A stretch of DNA of 64,000 bases from the NCBI GenBank assembly GCA_022846075.1, contig AP025582.1, positions 868,001 through 932,000 on the forward strand, given 5' to 3'. The notes beneath the pieces were generated by a model. That model did no database searches. It had not been told where the DNA came from and worked only from the letters and a program-made list of their open reading frames with translations. How positions within the stretch are numbered: the stretch's first letter is position 1; every line of letters starts with the position of its first letter. Positions 32,597 to 43,253 of this stretch are shown here, piece by piece. The position numbers and the translations under genes are program-made. The DNA comes from Oscillospiraceae bacterium. Its GTDB lineage: Bacteria > Bacillota > Clostridia > Oscillospirales > Oscillospiraceae.

Positions 32597-33753
32597 TTCT
32601 TTTTCTTGCGTTTGTCAAAAAATCCTTTGCCCCCGGCGGCCTCGGCCTCCCCCATGGCGGCGGCGTAGGCCTTCAGGGCCTCCTTCTGCTCATGGCTGAG
32701 GGAGGTGGGGACCCGGACCCGGACGGTGACGAACTGGTCGCCCCGGCCCCGGCCGTTGACGGAGGGGATGCCCTTGCCCCGCAGCCGGAAGGTGGTGCCG
32801 GGCTGAGTGCCCTCGGGCATGGTGTACTCCACGTCCCCGTCGATGGTGGGGATGGTGAGCTTGGCCCCCAGGGCCGCCTGGGCGAAGGTGACGTTCTGCT
32901 CCAGGTAGACCGCCGTGCCGTCCCGGCGGAACTTGTCGCTGGGCTTGACGGTGACCGAGATCAGCAGATCCCCCGCCGGGCCGCCGTTCTTTCCGGCCCC
33001 GCCCTGGCCCCGCAGGGAGATGGCCTGGCCGTTGTCGATGCCCGCGGGGATGGAGACGGTGATCTTCCGCTGCTTGCGCACTTGGCCGGAGCCGTGGCAG
33101 TCGTGGCAGGGCTGGTGGATGATCTTGCCGCTGCCCTGGCAGCGGGAGCAGGGGGCGGAGGTGGCGAAGGTGAAGGCCCCGCCTCCCCGCTGGATGCGGA
33201 TGGTGCCAGTGCCGTGGCAGTCGGGACAGACCTCCGCCGTGGTGCCCGCGGCGCAGCCGGAGCCCTTGCAGGTGTCGCAGGTCTCCGAGCGGGTGAGGAC
33301 GATCTCCTTCTCGCAGCCGAAGGCCGCCTCCTCAAAGGTGATGGTGACGGCGGCCCGGAGGGTGTCCCCCTTCTTGGGGGCGTTGGGGTTGGCCCGCTGG
33401 GCCCCGCCGCCGAAGCCCCCGCCGAAGAAGGAGCCGAAGATATCGCCCAGGTCGATGTCCCCCATGTCGAAGCCGCCGAAGCCCCCGCCGTAGCCGCCGG
33501 GGCCCCCCGCGCCGAAGTTGGGGTCCACCCCCGCGTGGCCGAACTGGTCGTAGCGGGAGCGCTTATCCTTGTCGGACAGGACCTCGTAGGCCTCGTTGAT
33601 CTCCTTGAACTTGGCCTCGGCCACCTTGTCGTCGGGGTTCAGGTCAGGGTGGTACTGCTTGGCCAGCTTCCGGTAGGCCTTCTTCAGCTCGTCGTCGGAA
33701 GCCCCGCGGGAGACGCCCAGGACTTCGTAATAATCTCTTTTCTGTTCAGGCAT
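32593..33753 (-). CDS. dnaJ: Chaperone protein DnaJ
   Basis: 386 residues. J domain (residues 1-70) with [16 protein letters not shown] carrying the HPD tripeptide, a Gly/Phe-rich linker ([16 protein letters not shown]), four CxxCxGxG zinc-finger repeats ([33 protein letters not shown]; residues ~145-215) and two C-terminal substrate-binding domains. It is the class I Hsp40 that delivers substrates to DnaK and stimulates its ATPase. It follows dnaK in the HrcA-controlled operon. A hairpin between them may tune the dnaJ level. Confidence 0.97.
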   Translation of the reverse strand: MPEQKRDYYEVLGVSRGASDDELKKAYRKLAKQYHPDLNPDDKVAEAKFKEINEAYEVLSDKDKRSRYDQFGHAGVDPNFGAGGPGGYGGGFGGFDMGDIDLGDIFGSFFGGGFGGGAQRANPNAPKKGDTLRAAVTITFEEAAFGCEKEIVLTRSETCDTCKGSGCAAGTTAEVCPDCHGTGTIRIQRGGGAFTFATSAPCSRCQGSGKIIHQPCHDCHGSGQVRKQRKITVSIPAGIDNGQAISLRGQGGAGKNGGPAGDLLISVTVKPSDKFRRDGTAVYLEQNVTFAQAALGAKLTIPTIDGDVEYTMPEGTQPGTTFRLRGKGIPSVNGRGRGDQFVTVRVRVPTSLSHEQKEALKAYAAAMGEAEAAGGKGFFDKRKKKK

Positions 33754-33778
33754 GTATGCTCACCTCTTTACGGGAGAA

Positions 33779-33803
33779 ACGGGCGGGTCCGGGACCCGCC
33801 CGT
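33779..33803 (-). terminator. Hairpin between dnaK and dnaJ
   Basis: ACGGGCGGG/CCCGCCCGT with a 7-nt loop lies between dnaK and dnaJ. The longer T tract is on the plus strand, so in the minus direction this is at most an attenuator or processing site. Confidence 0.45.
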
Positions 33804-33818
33804 TTTTTCCTCACGGGA

Positions 33819-35684
<1,866 letters not shown>

Positions 35685-35744
35685 ATAAATTCCTCCAATA
35701 ACAAAGTAAATTGTTTTATACAAAAGTAAATGGAAATCGAAAGG

Positions 35745-35880
35745 TTCCCCTCATCCGTCACAGCTTCGCTGTGCCACCTTCCCCTGGGGTCCGGCGGGCC
35801 TTAGCGATCGCTCAGGGCTGTTTGACGCACACCAAAGTCGTTGAAGCTGTCAGCCGCGGGCTGACTGATGAGGGGAGCCT
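35745..35880. repeat. Rearranged partial copy of repeat module A inside the heat-shock operon
   Basis: The ends AGGTTCCCCTCATCCGTCA (35742-35760) and TGACTGATGAGGGGAGCCT (35862-35880) are inverted and match at 17 of 19 positions. They equal the inner arms of module A in the three full copies, here turned outward. TGCCACCTTCCCCTGGGG lies inside. It fills most of the grpE-dnaK spacer. Confidence 0.75.
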
Positions 35881-35892
35881 TCCGGCGGGAGA

Positions 35893-36459
35893 TCAGTTGG
35901 CCACCTTCACCATGGCGAAGCGGATCACCTTTTCGCCCAGGGTGAACCCGGCCTGAAAGACGTCCACGATCACGTTTTCGCCGTACTCCTCATCCTCCAC
36001 GTGCATCACGGCGTTGTGGAAGGTGGGGTCGAAGCTCTGTCCCAGGGCGGGGATCTCCTGGACCCCCAGGGACTCCAGCGCCTTTTTCAGGCCGGTCATG
36101 GTCATCTCCACGCCCTTGGCGTAGGCCTCGTCACGGGTGTCCTGCTTCAATGCCCGCTCCAGATTGTCGTAGACGGGGAGGAGGGCCTTCACCGCGTCGG
36201 CCTTGGCGTCCGAGTAGATGGCCTCTTTTTCCTTCTGGCTGCGTCGGCGGAAGTTGTCGTACTCGGCGGCCAGCCGGAGAAATTTGTCCTCCTGGTCGGC
36301 CAGATTGGCTTTCAGGGTCTCCAGCTCCTCCAGCAGGGGATCGGGCCCTTCGGCGCCGGGGGTATCGGCCTGGATCTCGGCCTCAGGAGTCTGGACGGCC
36401 TCGTCCACGGTCTGGTCCCCGGCCTCGGGGGCCTGCTTTTTGTTCTCTTTCTTACTCAA
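35893..36459 (-). CDS. grpE: Nucleotide exchange factor GrpE
   Basis: 188 residues. An acidic, Gln/Ala-rich N-terminus is followed by a coiled coil (LLEELETLKANLADQEDKFLRLAAEYDNFRRR) and the beta domain with LESLGVQEIPALGQSFDPTFHNAVMHVEDEE. GrpE releases ADP from DnaK and serves as a thermosensor in some bacteria. It follows hrcA by 37 bp. GGAGGG precedes the ATG. Confidence 0.96.
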   Translation of the reverse strand: MSKKENKKQAPEAGDQTVDEAVQTPEAEIQADTPGAEGPDPLLEELETLKANLADQEDKFLRLAAEYDNFRRRSQKEKEAIYSDAKADAVKALLPVYDNLERALKQDTRDEAYAKGVEMTMTGLKKALESLGVQEIPALGQSFDPTFHNAVMHVEDEEYGENVIVDVFQAGFTLGEKVIRFAMVKVAN

Positions 36460-36496
36460 GAGATTCCCTCCTTGGTATTTTCGTAATCAAGCGGCG

Positions 36497-37558
36497 TCAC
36501 TGTTCCGGGTCGCCGGGGGGAAGCCCGCCCTGGCCAATGAGCCAGGTCAGCCCTCTGGCGAAATAGGACAGCCGCGCGGAGATTTTGGCGTAATCCATCC
36601 GGGTGGGGCCCACCACGCCGATCAGGCCCTTCATCCCGTCGCCCAGGTCATAGCTTGCCATGACCACGCTGGAATCTTTCAGCGCCTCGGCCACGTTCTC
36701 CGGGCCGATGACGATATCGGTGGGGCTGCCAGGGTCGACCCGGATGGGGAAGGGGCCGAACTCCTCGTCGGAAAGGAAACTCATCAAGGGCTGGGCCTTT
36801 TCCAGGCTTTGGTACTCCGGGTGCTCCAGCAGGTTGGCGATGCCCGCGGTGTGGACCGGCCGCTTGGTCAGCTCGTCCAGGACCTCGGCTCCAAAGCGGA
36901 CCACCAGCTCGATGAGGTCGTAGGCCTCACGCGTGGCGTGGCGGGCCACCCGGGCCAGCTCGGGGGTGAGCTCGGAGAGGGTCAGGCCGGTGAAACCGGT
37001 GTTCAGAAGGGTGCCCAGCATTTGGAGCTGGGATTCGCTCAGGTCCTCCGAGAGCCGGAAGAGCTTGTTGCGCACCACGTTGGAATCGGTCATCACCACC
37101 GCGATGAAAGCGTTTTGCTCCACCAGCAGCAGATCGAAGCGCCGGATGGTCATTTTCTCCGGCCCGGTAGCCAGGGCGAAAGCGGGGTACTGGGTGAGCT
37201 TGGCCACCACCCGGCCCGCCTCGTCGATGACCCGGTCCAGGGCCTTCATTTTCAGGTGGAGGGCCTCGTTGATCCGCTGGGTCTCCTGGATGGAGAGCTT
37301 ATAGTCTCCCATCAACTCATTGACGTAGAGCCGGTAGCCCTTGGGGGAGGGCACCCGTCCGGCGGAGGTGTGGGGCTGCTCCAGGTAGCCCTGCTCCTCC
37401 AGATCGGCCATCTCATTGCGGATGGTGGCCGAGGACACGTCCAGCCGGGCCCATTCGGCCACCGCCTTGGAGCCCACCGGCTCGGCGTTCTGGACGTAGC
37501 TTTCGATGACGGCCCGGAGGATTTTCTTTTTTCGTTCACTTAAGTCCAAGCCGCTCAC
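36497..37558 (-). CDS. hrcA: Heat-inducible transcription repressor HrcA
   Basis: 353 residues. A winged-helix N-terminus (SERKKKILRAVIESYVQNAEPVGS, then SSATIRNEMADLEEQGYLEQPHTSAGRVPSPKGYRLYV) precedes a GAF-like domain. HrcA binds CIRCE and represses chaperone genes until GroEL becomes limiting. The start is uncertain: the GTG at 37558 has no ribosome binding site; a TTG at 37549 has GGGGTGA about 5 nt upstream and may be the true start. It is the first gene of hrcA-grpE-dnaK-dnaJ. Confidence 0.95.
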   Translation of the reverse strand: MSGLDLSERKKKILRAVIESYVQNAEPVGSKAVAEWARLDVSSATIRNEMADLEEQGYLEQPHTSAGRVPSPKGYRLYVNELMGDYKLSIQETQRINEALHLKMKALDRVIDEAGRVVAKLTQYPAFALATGPEKMTIRRFDLLLVEQNAFIAVVMTDSNVVRNKLFRLSEDLSESQLQMLGTLLNTGFTGLTLSELTPELARVARHATREAYDLIELVVRFGAEVLDELTKRPVHTAGIANLLEHPEYQSLEKAQPLMSFLSDEEFGPFPIRVDPGSPTDIVIGPENVAEALKDSSVVMASYDLGDGMKGLIGVVGPTRMDYAKISARLSYFARGLTWLIGQGGLPPGDPEQ

Positions 37559-37573
37559 CCCACAAAAAAGATT

Positions 37574-37600
37574 TTAGCACTCTATTCTCCTGAGTGCTAA
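37574..37600. promoter_or_regulatory. CIRCE operator
   Basis: TTAGCACTC-N9-GAGTGCTAA, an exact consensus CIRCE element, 16 bp upstream of the hrcA start and overlapping the transcription start. HrcA is the known binding protein. Confidence 0.97.
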
Positions 37601-37604
37601 AGAT

Positions 37605-37633
37605 AATGTACCACCATGGGCCGGGAAAGTCAA
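37605..37633 (-). promoter_or_regulatory. Promoter of hrcA-grpE-dnaK-dnaJ
   Basis: Minus-strand TTGACT (37628-37633), 17-bp spacer, TACATT (37605-37610), directly upstream of CIRCE. Confidence 0.87.
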
Positions 37634-37681
37634 TAGTTGGGGTTGTAAATAAAATGTGAATGATTTCAGGAAAATACGGCA

Positions 37682-37718
37682 AAAAAACCGCCCCTTTCCG
37701 TGACAAGGAAAGGGGCGG
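37682..37718 (-). terminator. Terminator in the MATE-hrcA gap
   Basis: CCGCCCCTTTCC/GGAAAGGGGCGG (37688-37699 with 37707-37718) is followed on the minus strand by seven T residues. It ends transcription coming from the MATE gene beyond repeat copy 2. Confidence 0.85.
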
Positions 37719-37792
37719 GGGTTAGCGGTGGGGCGGTGGGATTGCCAACGGCGATAGTGGACGCCCGTGGCCGGGCGAAGGCCTAGCAATTG

Positions 37793-38240
37793 GGCTTCCC
37801 CTGGGGGAAGCTGTCGAGCGCAGCGAGACTGATGAGGGGAACTTGTCGTTTAGCAGGGCCTTTCCCATGTCCGCAGTTCCCCTCATCCGTCAGCCCTCCG
37901 GGCTGCCACCTTCCCCCGAGGGGAAGGCCAAGGACCAACCATCTGTCAAGCACACGTCAGCGGCCGAGCGGCGCGAGAGGGACCGCGTGTCGCACAGACG
38001 CTCCCGTGCGTATACCCCTATCAACGGGCAGTAGACCTTCTACGAAAAAGGGAGTCTGCGAGCAGGTTTGCACTAAAAGACTTTTCTTTGGGGGTCTGGG
38101 GCCGCAGCGTTAAGAAAATGTGCCTGTGGCACATTTTTAGCGAAGGCTGGCCGGCTATGCCGGCCAGGTCACCCTTTCCTGAGACCGAAAAGAAATGTCC
38201 CTCAGATTTCCCCACATCCCGACGTGCAGTCAGCCAAAAA
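37793..38240. repeat. Dispersed two-part intergenic repeat, copy 2
   Basis: It has the same modules as copies 1 and 3: GGCTTCCCCTGGGGGAAGC ... GACTGATGAGGGGAAC ... TTCCCCTCATCCGTC ... CCTTCCCC-C-GAGGGGAAGG, then GTCAAGCACACGTCAGCGGC and the end GACGTGCAGTCAGCCAAAA. The right arm GAAAAGAAATGTCCCTCAG (38187-38205) is kept, but the matching left arm is replaced by unrelated sequence containing smaller hairpins (GTGCCTGTGGCAC; GGCTGGCCGGC..GCCGGCC). It lies between the MATE stop codon and its terminator, so it should be transcribed. Confidence 0.85.
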
Positions 38241-38270
38241 TCGACCGGGCTTTTCCCGAAAAAACGGTCC

Positions 38271-39647
38271 TCACGCCGCGGTTACATCCCGGATCCACGC
38301 TCCCGACTTCAGCCGGGCCATCCCGAAGAAAAACTTCACCACGTTCTCCAGAGAGATGCACAGGTACACCACCAGGATGCCCCAGTGGAACACCAGCCCG
38401 GCCAGGGCGGCCAAGGGGATGGACACGAACCACAGGGGGCTCAGGTCGATGATGGAGGCGGTGCGCACGTCCCCGCCGCCCCGGAGCACCCCCACCGTGT
38501 TGGTGGAGTTAAAGGAGCGCAGAGACAGGAAGGAGAAGGTGACCACCGACATCATGGTGGCGATGGAGGAGGCCTCCGGCGACAGGTGGAACATGGGGTA
38601 GAGCACCGGACTGAAGAAGGTGAAGGTCAGGGCAATCAATACCAGTCCCACGATCAGCCCGGCAAGAAAGGCCAGGGTGTCCAAGGTGAGGCCTACCTCA
38701 TACACCGTGTCCCGCCGCCCCGCGCCGATCTCCCGGCCCACGATGATGGCGGCGGTGCCGGCAATGGCAAAGACCACCACCGTGGCCACCTTCTCAATGT
38801 TGCCCGAGATGCCGAAGGCCGCCAGGATGGCTTGTGAGCCCTCCATGTGGCCCATGATGGTGGGGTAGATGGCAGTGCCCAGGCCCCAGAGGGTCTCGTT
38901 GAGCACCACGGGGGTGGCGTAGCGGAAGTACCGGGAGAGCATCTCCCCGCCGGGGCGGAAAAGCTGGCTGGGCTTGACCCGGAAGCTCTTGTTGAGGCAG
39001 ATATGGCCCACGGCGATGGCGCACTCCAGCATCCGGGAAATGAGGGTAGCCAGGGCGGCCCCCTGTACCCCCATGGCGGGGGCCCCCAGCTTGCCGAAGA
39101 TGAACACCCAGTTGAGGAAGGTGTTGCTCACCATGGACACCACCAGGATGTACAGACCCAGCTTGGGGTTGGCCATGCTGCGGTGGGCGGCGATGTACAC
39201 CTGGGCCAGGCCGTCGAAGAAGAAGGAGAAGGCCACCATCCGGGCGTACTCGGCGGCCAGGGCGATGACCCCGGCGTCGCTGCCGAAGAGGCCCATGAAC
39301 TGGACCGGGAAGAAGCACATAATACAGCCGAAAATCAGGTTCACGGCGCCGGAGACGTAAAAGCCGATGCCCATGACCCGGCTGATGGCGTCGTAGTCCC
39401 CCTTGCCGTAAAACTGGCTGATGAGCACCGACGCCCCCGACTGCATCCCAAAGACCATCAGCAGCACCACGAAAATGGGGATGTTGGCCAGGGTGACAGC
39501 GGCCATGGGGGCCTCCCCCAGCATACCCACCATGAAGGTGTCCAGCAGGCCCAGGGAGTTGGTGATCAGATTTTGCAGGATGATGGGGATGGCCAGGGTC
39601 ACGACGTCCTTGTAAAAGGCCTTGCCCCTCCTCATGTAAGAAAACAA
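38271..39647 (-). CDS. MATE-family efflux transporter
   Basis: 458 residues, about twelve membrane segments. VTLAIPIILQNLITNSLGLLDTFMVG at the start and the PMAAVTLAN and second-half ATPVVLNETLWGLG repeats are typical of MATE exporters (NorM/DinF types), which expel organic cations and drugs in exchange for Na or H. The TTG at 39647 is preferred, with AGGAGG 7 nt upstream; an ATG at 39635 is 19 nt from it. It follows the cysteine desulfurase gene by 36 bp and probably shares its promoter. Confidence 0.92.
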   Translation of the reverse strand: MFSYMRRGKAFYKDVVTLAIPIILQNLITNSLGLLDTFMVGMLGEAPMAAVTLANIPIFVVLLMVFGMQSGASVLISQFYGKGDYDAISRVMGIGFYVSGAVNLIFGCIMCFFPVQFMGLFGSDAGVIALAAEYARMVAFSFFFDGLAQVYIAAHRSMANPKLGLYILVVSMVSNTFLNWVFIFGKLGAPAMGVQGAALATLISRMLECAIAVGHICLNKSFRVKPSQLFRPGGEMLSRYFRYATPVVLNETLWGLGTAIYPTIMGHMEGSQAILAAFGISGNIEKVATVVVFAIAGTAAIIVGREIGAGRRDTVYEVGLTLDTLAFLAGLIVGLVLIALTFTFFSPVLYPMFHLSPEASSIATMMSVVTFSFLSLRSFNSTNTVGVLRGGGDVRTASIIDLSPLWFVSIPLAALAGLVFHWGILVVYLCISLENVVKFFFGMARLKSGAWIRDVTAA

Positions 39648-39683
39648 CCAATTACCTCCTTACCTCGTGCGGTGTCCCGCCCG

Positions 39684-40814
39684 TCAAAAAAGCAGCGTCT
39701 TGTTTTTACAGATATGCTCCAGCAGCCCCGCCAGGGTGTCCACCTCTTCCCGGGTGGACTCCGGCCCGAAGGAGACCCGCAGGGCCCCCAGCTTTACCTT
39801 GGGGTTCAGCGGCATGGCGGCGAACACGTGGCTGGGCTTGCCCCGGTGGCAGGCCGAGCCGGAGGAGACGTACACCCCCTGGCTCCCCAGGGCCTCCACC
39901 AGGGATTGGCCGGAGAAGGCGGGCAGGGAGATGGGCAGGATGTGGGGGGCGTCCCCCTTGTCGATGAGCTCTACGCCGTCGATGGCGGAGAACCTTTCCG
40001 CGGCGTAGTCCTTCACACCCCGGATGGCCTCGGAGGTGCCGGGGGTCCATGCCGCCACGGCGGCGGCGAAGGCGGCGATCTGGGCGGTGGGCTCGGTGCC
40101 GGGCCGCAGGCCTCGCTCTTGGCCGCCCCCCAGCAGGAGGGGCTTCACCTTGGGAATGAGCTCCTTTTTGATGAAAAGCCCGCCGATGCCCTTGGGGGCC
40201 CGGACCTTGTGGCCGCAGATGGTGACGAGGTCCGCCCCCAGCTCCCTGGGGGTGAAGGGCACCTTCAAAAAGCCCTGGACGGCGTCGGTGTGCAGAAGGG
40301 CGGGGGAGCCCGCGGCCCGGATGGCGTCCGCGGCGGCCCGGACGGGCAGGAGGGAGCCCACCTCGTTATTGACCAGCATCATGGACACCAGGATGGTGTC
40401 GGGCCGGACAGCCTCCGCCACGGCCTGGGGGTCGATGCGGCCGGTCTTGTCCGGCTTTAGAAAGGTGACCTCGAAGCCCTTGGCCTGGAGGGCCTTCATG
40501 GGCTCCAGCACGGCGGAGTGCTCGATGGCGGTGGTGACCACGTGGTTCCCCTTCCGCCGGTTCAGCTCCACGGCGGCGGAGATGGCCCAGTTGTCCCCCT
40601 CGGTGCCGCAGGAGGTGAAGAAGAGCTCCTCCGGCAGACACCCCAGGGCCCCGGCCACCACGGCCCGGTCGGCCTCCCGCCGCTGGGCGGCGGCCTTCCC
40701 CAGGGGATAGACCGAGGAGGGGTTGCCCCAGCCCTCCGTCATGGCCTCCACCGCGGCCTGGGCGGCGGCGGCGCACACGGGGGTGGTGGCGGCGTGATCC
40801 AGATAGACGGCCAT
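39684..40814 (-). CDS. Cysteine desulfurase, NifS/IscS-like
   Basis: 376 residues. It opens VYLDHAATTPV, the family hallmark. Further motifs are FTSCGTEGDNWAI, VTTAIEHSAVLEP, HTDAVQGFLKVP, the PLP-lysine segment TICGHKVRAPKG and SSGSACHRGKPSHV with the active Cys. It takes sulfur from cysteine for Fe-S clusters, tRNA thiolation or cofactors. No IscU or ThiI gene is adjacent, so a tRNA or special role is possible. The ATG at 40814 follows AAGGAG; a nearby out-of-frame ATG is ignored. Confidence 0.93.
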   Translation of the reverse strand: MAVYLDHAATTPVCAAAAQAAVEAMTEGWGNPSSVYPLGKAAAQRREADRAVVAGALGCLPEELFFTSCGTEGDNWAISAAVELNRRKGNHVVTTAIEHSAVLEPMKALQAKGFEVTFLKPDKTGRIDPQAVAEAVRPDTILVSMMLVNNEVGSLLPVRAAADAIRAAGSPALLHTDAVQGFLKVPFTPRELGADLVTICGHKVRAPKGIGGLFIKKELIPKVKPLLLGGGQERGLRPGTEPTAQIAAFAAAVAAWTPGTSEAIRGVKDYAAERFSAIDGVELIDKGDAPHILPISLPAFSGQSLVEALGSQGVYVSSGSACHRGKPSHVFAAMPLNPKVKLGALRVSFGPESTREEVDTLAGLLEHICKNKTLLF

Positions 40815-40867
40815 GGGAGCATCTCCTTTACCTTGAAGCATCTTTAATATTATGAAGCAGCTTAACC

Positions 40868-40896
40868 ATTTTAAGGCGAAGATTGGGGAAAGTCAA
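40868..40896 (-). promoter_or_regulatory. Promoter of the cysteine desulfurase-MATE unit
   Basis: Minus-strand TTGACT (40891-40896), 17-bp spacer, TAAAAT (40868-40873). Confidence 0.8.
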
Positions 40897-40912
40897 GAGG
40901 CGGAAGGGCCGT

Positions 40913-40941
40913 TTGCCAAATGCCCGCCCAGCGGTTATAAT
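40913..40941 (+). promoter_or_regulatory. Promoter of the AAA+ ATPase gene
   Basis: TTGCCA (40913-40918), 17-bp spacer, TATAAT (40936-40941). Confidence 0.83.
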
Positions 40942-40971
40942 GGAACTACTTTGAATCAGAGGTGACCACCC

Positions 40972-42441
40972 ATGAAAACACCCCTCTCCCCGATGGAGGT
41001 CCACAAGCAGTATGAGGAGGGCGTCTCTACCTTCGTCCATACCGTGCCCGACGCCGCCCTCCGGGTCCGGCTCACCCATGAGCTGGACGCCTTCTTCCAA
41101 TCCTGCGCCCTGGGGACCTGGAAGGCCGACGGGGCCGCCCTGACCCCCGGCTACGTGGAGTACTACAACGCCATTTACCTGCGGGGCAACCCGGCGCCCT
41201 CCATCCTCTATTGGGAGCTGAATACCAGCGTGGCGGCCTATCCCGGCTTCAAGACCCCGGACTTTTTCGGCCGGATGCGGGCCTGGGACAAGGTGGCGGG
41301 CACCGGCCTGGCCCGGCGGTTCGTGGACCTCTTCACCCTGATGGCCCTCCTCTTCGCCGCCGTGGACGGGGTGGTCAGCGAGGGGGAGGCCGGCTTCGTC
41401 AACCGCTGTGCCGACGCCCTGTCCGCCCTGTGCGATAAGGACGGCCTGGAGGGGGGCAAGGCCCCCCTGGACGCCAAGGACTTCGTCACCTCTCGCCCCG
41501 CCCCCGCGGCCCCCGCCCCGGCGGAGGAGGCCCAGGAGGAAGCGGAGAAAAAGGAGCCGGAGCCCACCCTGGAGGAGCTGATGGCCCAGCTGGACGAGCT
41601 GTGCGGGCTGGACAAGGTGAAGGCCGACGTGAAGAGCCTCGTCAACCTGGTGAAGGTACGCCGCCTGCGGGAGGGGGAGGGCCTTCCCGTGCCGCCCCTG
41701 TCCCTCCACCTGGTGTTCCTGGGCAACCCCGGCACCGGCAAGACCACTGTGGCCCGTCTGCTGGCCAAGCTCTACCACGCCATCGGCGTTTTGTCCAAGG
41801 GCCAGCTGGTGGAGGTGGACCGCTCCGGGCTGGTGGCGGGCTTCGTGGGCCAGACCGCCCTCAAGACCCAGGAGGTGGTCACCAAGGCCATCGGCGGCGT
41901 GCTCTTCATCGACGAGGCCTACGCCCTCACCAGCCACACCGGTCAGAACGACTTCGGCCAGGAGGCGGTGGAGGTGCTGCTGAAGAACATGGAGGACCAC
42001 CGGGACGACCTCATCGTTATCGTGGCGGGCTACACAGACCTGATGGGGGAGTTCATCCACTCCAACCCCGGCCTGGAGAGCCGCTTCAACAAATACTTCT
42101 ATTTCGACGACTACGACGGCGGCCAGCTGTATCAAATTTTCCAGTCCATGTGCGAAAAGAACGGCTACACCCTGGACGAGGCCGCCGGGGCCTACGCCAA
42201 GGACTTTCTGGACGAGATGTACGAAAACCGGGACGAGAACTTCGGCAACGCCCGGGACGTGCGCAACTTCTTCGAGCGGGCGGTCTCCTGCCAGTCCGAC
42301 CGGGTGGCGGGGCTGGAGACGGTGGACAAGGCCGCCCTCATGGCCCTCACCCAGGCCGACCTGAAGCGGGCCGCGGGGGACGAGGAGGAGCCGGAATCCC
42401 CTGCGGCCCAGGAGGGGCAACCCCCGGTTGACAAGGTGTAA
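40972..42441 (+). CDS. CbbX/SpoVK-like AAA+ ATPase with a TerB-like N-terminal domain
   Basis: 489 residues. The N-terminal ~150 residues include LFTLMALLFAAVDGVVSEGE, which resembles the acidic-helix pattern of TerB-like domains. After an Ala/Pro/Glu-rich linker (~170-195) comes an AAA+ module: GLDKVKADVKSLVNLVKVRRLR, Walker A GNPGTGKTT (~residue 252), pore loop GFVGQT, Walker B VLFIDEAYAL and sensor/Arg-finger region LESRFNKYFYFDDY. The closest relatives are hexameric remodellers such as CbbX and SpoVK. The client is unknown. GAGGTG precedes the ATG. Single gene, divergent from the desulfurase. Confidence 0.87.
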   Translation: MKTPLSPMEVHKQYEEGVSTFVHTVPDAALRVRLTHELDAFFQSCALGTWKADGAALTPGYVEYYNAIYLRGNPAPSILYWELNTSVAAYPGFKTPDFFGRMRAWDKVAGTGLARRFVDLFTLMALLFAAVDGVVSEGEAGFVNRCADALSALCDKDGLEGGKAPLDAKDFVTSRPAPAAPAPAEEAQEEAEKKEPEPTLEELMAQLDELCGLDKVKADVKSLVNLVKVRRLREGEGLPVPPLSLHLVFLGNPGTGKTTVARLLAKLYHAIGVLSKGQLVEVDRSGLVAGFVGQTALKTQEVVTKAIGGVLFIDEAYALTSHTGQNDFGQEAVEVLLKNMEDHRDDLIVIVAGYTDLMGEFIHSNPGLESRFNKYFYFDDYDGGQLYQIFQSMCEKNGYTLDEAAGAYAKDFLDEMYENRDENFGNARDVRNFFERAVSCQSDRVAGLETVDKAALMALTQADLKRAAGDEEEPESPAAQEGQPPVDKV

Positions 42442-42452
42442 GGCCCCAGGCG

Positions 42453-42482
42453 TTGACAATCCACCCGCCCTGCCGCTATGCT
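42453..42482 (+). promoter_or_regulatory. Promoter of the membrane-anchored XRE regulator
   Basis: TTGACA (42453-42458), 18-bp spacer, TATGCT (42477-42482), just after the ATPase stop codon. Confidence 0.72.
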
Positions 42483-42507
42483 GAAAGCGGAAAAGGAGGC
42501 GAAGACC

Positions 42508-43251
42508 ATGACGTTAGGACAGCGCATCCAGGCCCACCGCACGGCGCTGGATCTCTCCCAGGAGGCACTGGGGGAAAAGCTGGGGGTCTCCCGGCAGGCG
42601 GTCTCCAAGTGGGAGGCCGACGGGGCGGTGCCCGACACCGACAAATTGATCGCCCTATCCAAGCTCTTCGGCGTCAGCCTCAACGAGCTGCTCCAGGTGG
42701 AGGAGCCGCCCCGGACCGGGGAGGCGGACCCGGCGGAGCCGAAGAAAAAGCCGGGAAAGTCCCGGCTGCTCCCCGTCCTCGCCCTGCTGGCCCTCGTGCT
42801 GGGCTGCGGGGCCTACACCATCTCCATGGGGCGCAGCTACGGGCGGCTCCAGGGCGAGCTGACCCGGCTGGAAGGCCGGGTGGCCGAGCTGGAGCGCGGC
42901 GCCTCCGGCCTGGACCCCGCCGCGCCCCTGGTGGCCTCCTACGACTATGAGGTGTCCCGGCTGGGGGAGTATGTCACCTTTACCGTGGTCCTGACGGCCG
43001 CCCAGCAGGTGGAGGGAATGACCGTCTCCGTCCAGGGCTCGGGGACGGGCGGCCAGGCCAAGACGGTACAGGCCAAGCGCCAGGGGGAGGGGAGCGCCTA
43101 CTCCGCCACCCTGTCGGTCCCCTTCGGCTCCTCCGGGGCCACCCTCACCGCCGTTTTTGAGGCGGGCGGCCGGACCTATACCCAAGCCCTGGTTCGGGTG
43201 AGCAACGTGTGGGACAACAGCTGGAACTGGGAGGATCTGCTGGGGGCGTGA
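42508..43251 (+). CDS. Membrane-anchored XRE-family regulator
   Basis: 247 residues. The N-terminal HTH (residues 1-62: LDLSQEALGEKLGVSRQAV, then SKWEADGAVPDTDKLIALSKLFGVSLNELL) is followed by a Lys/Pro linker, one transmembrane helix (~residues 85-105), a short coiled coil (LQGELTRLEGRVAELE) and an extracellular beta-rich domain of about 120 residues. This topology suggests an outside signal acting directly on a DNA-binding domain. The ATG at 42508 follows AAAGGAGG; an upstream frame extension lies before the transcription start. It ends 2 bp from the convergent pentapeptide gene. Confidence 0.86.
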   Translation: MTLGQRIQAHRTALDLSQEALGEKLGVSRQAVSKWEADGAVPDTDKLIALSKLFGVSLNELLQVEEPPRTGEADPAEPKKKPGKSRLLPVLALLALVLGCGAYTISMGRSYGRLQGELTRLEGRVAELERGASGLDPAAPLVASYDYEVSRLGEYVTFTVVLTAAQQVEGMTVSVQGSGTGGQAKTVQAKRQGEGSAYSATLSVPFGSSGATLTAVFEAGGRTYTQALVRVSNVWDNSWNWEDLLGA

Positions 43252-43253
43252 GG

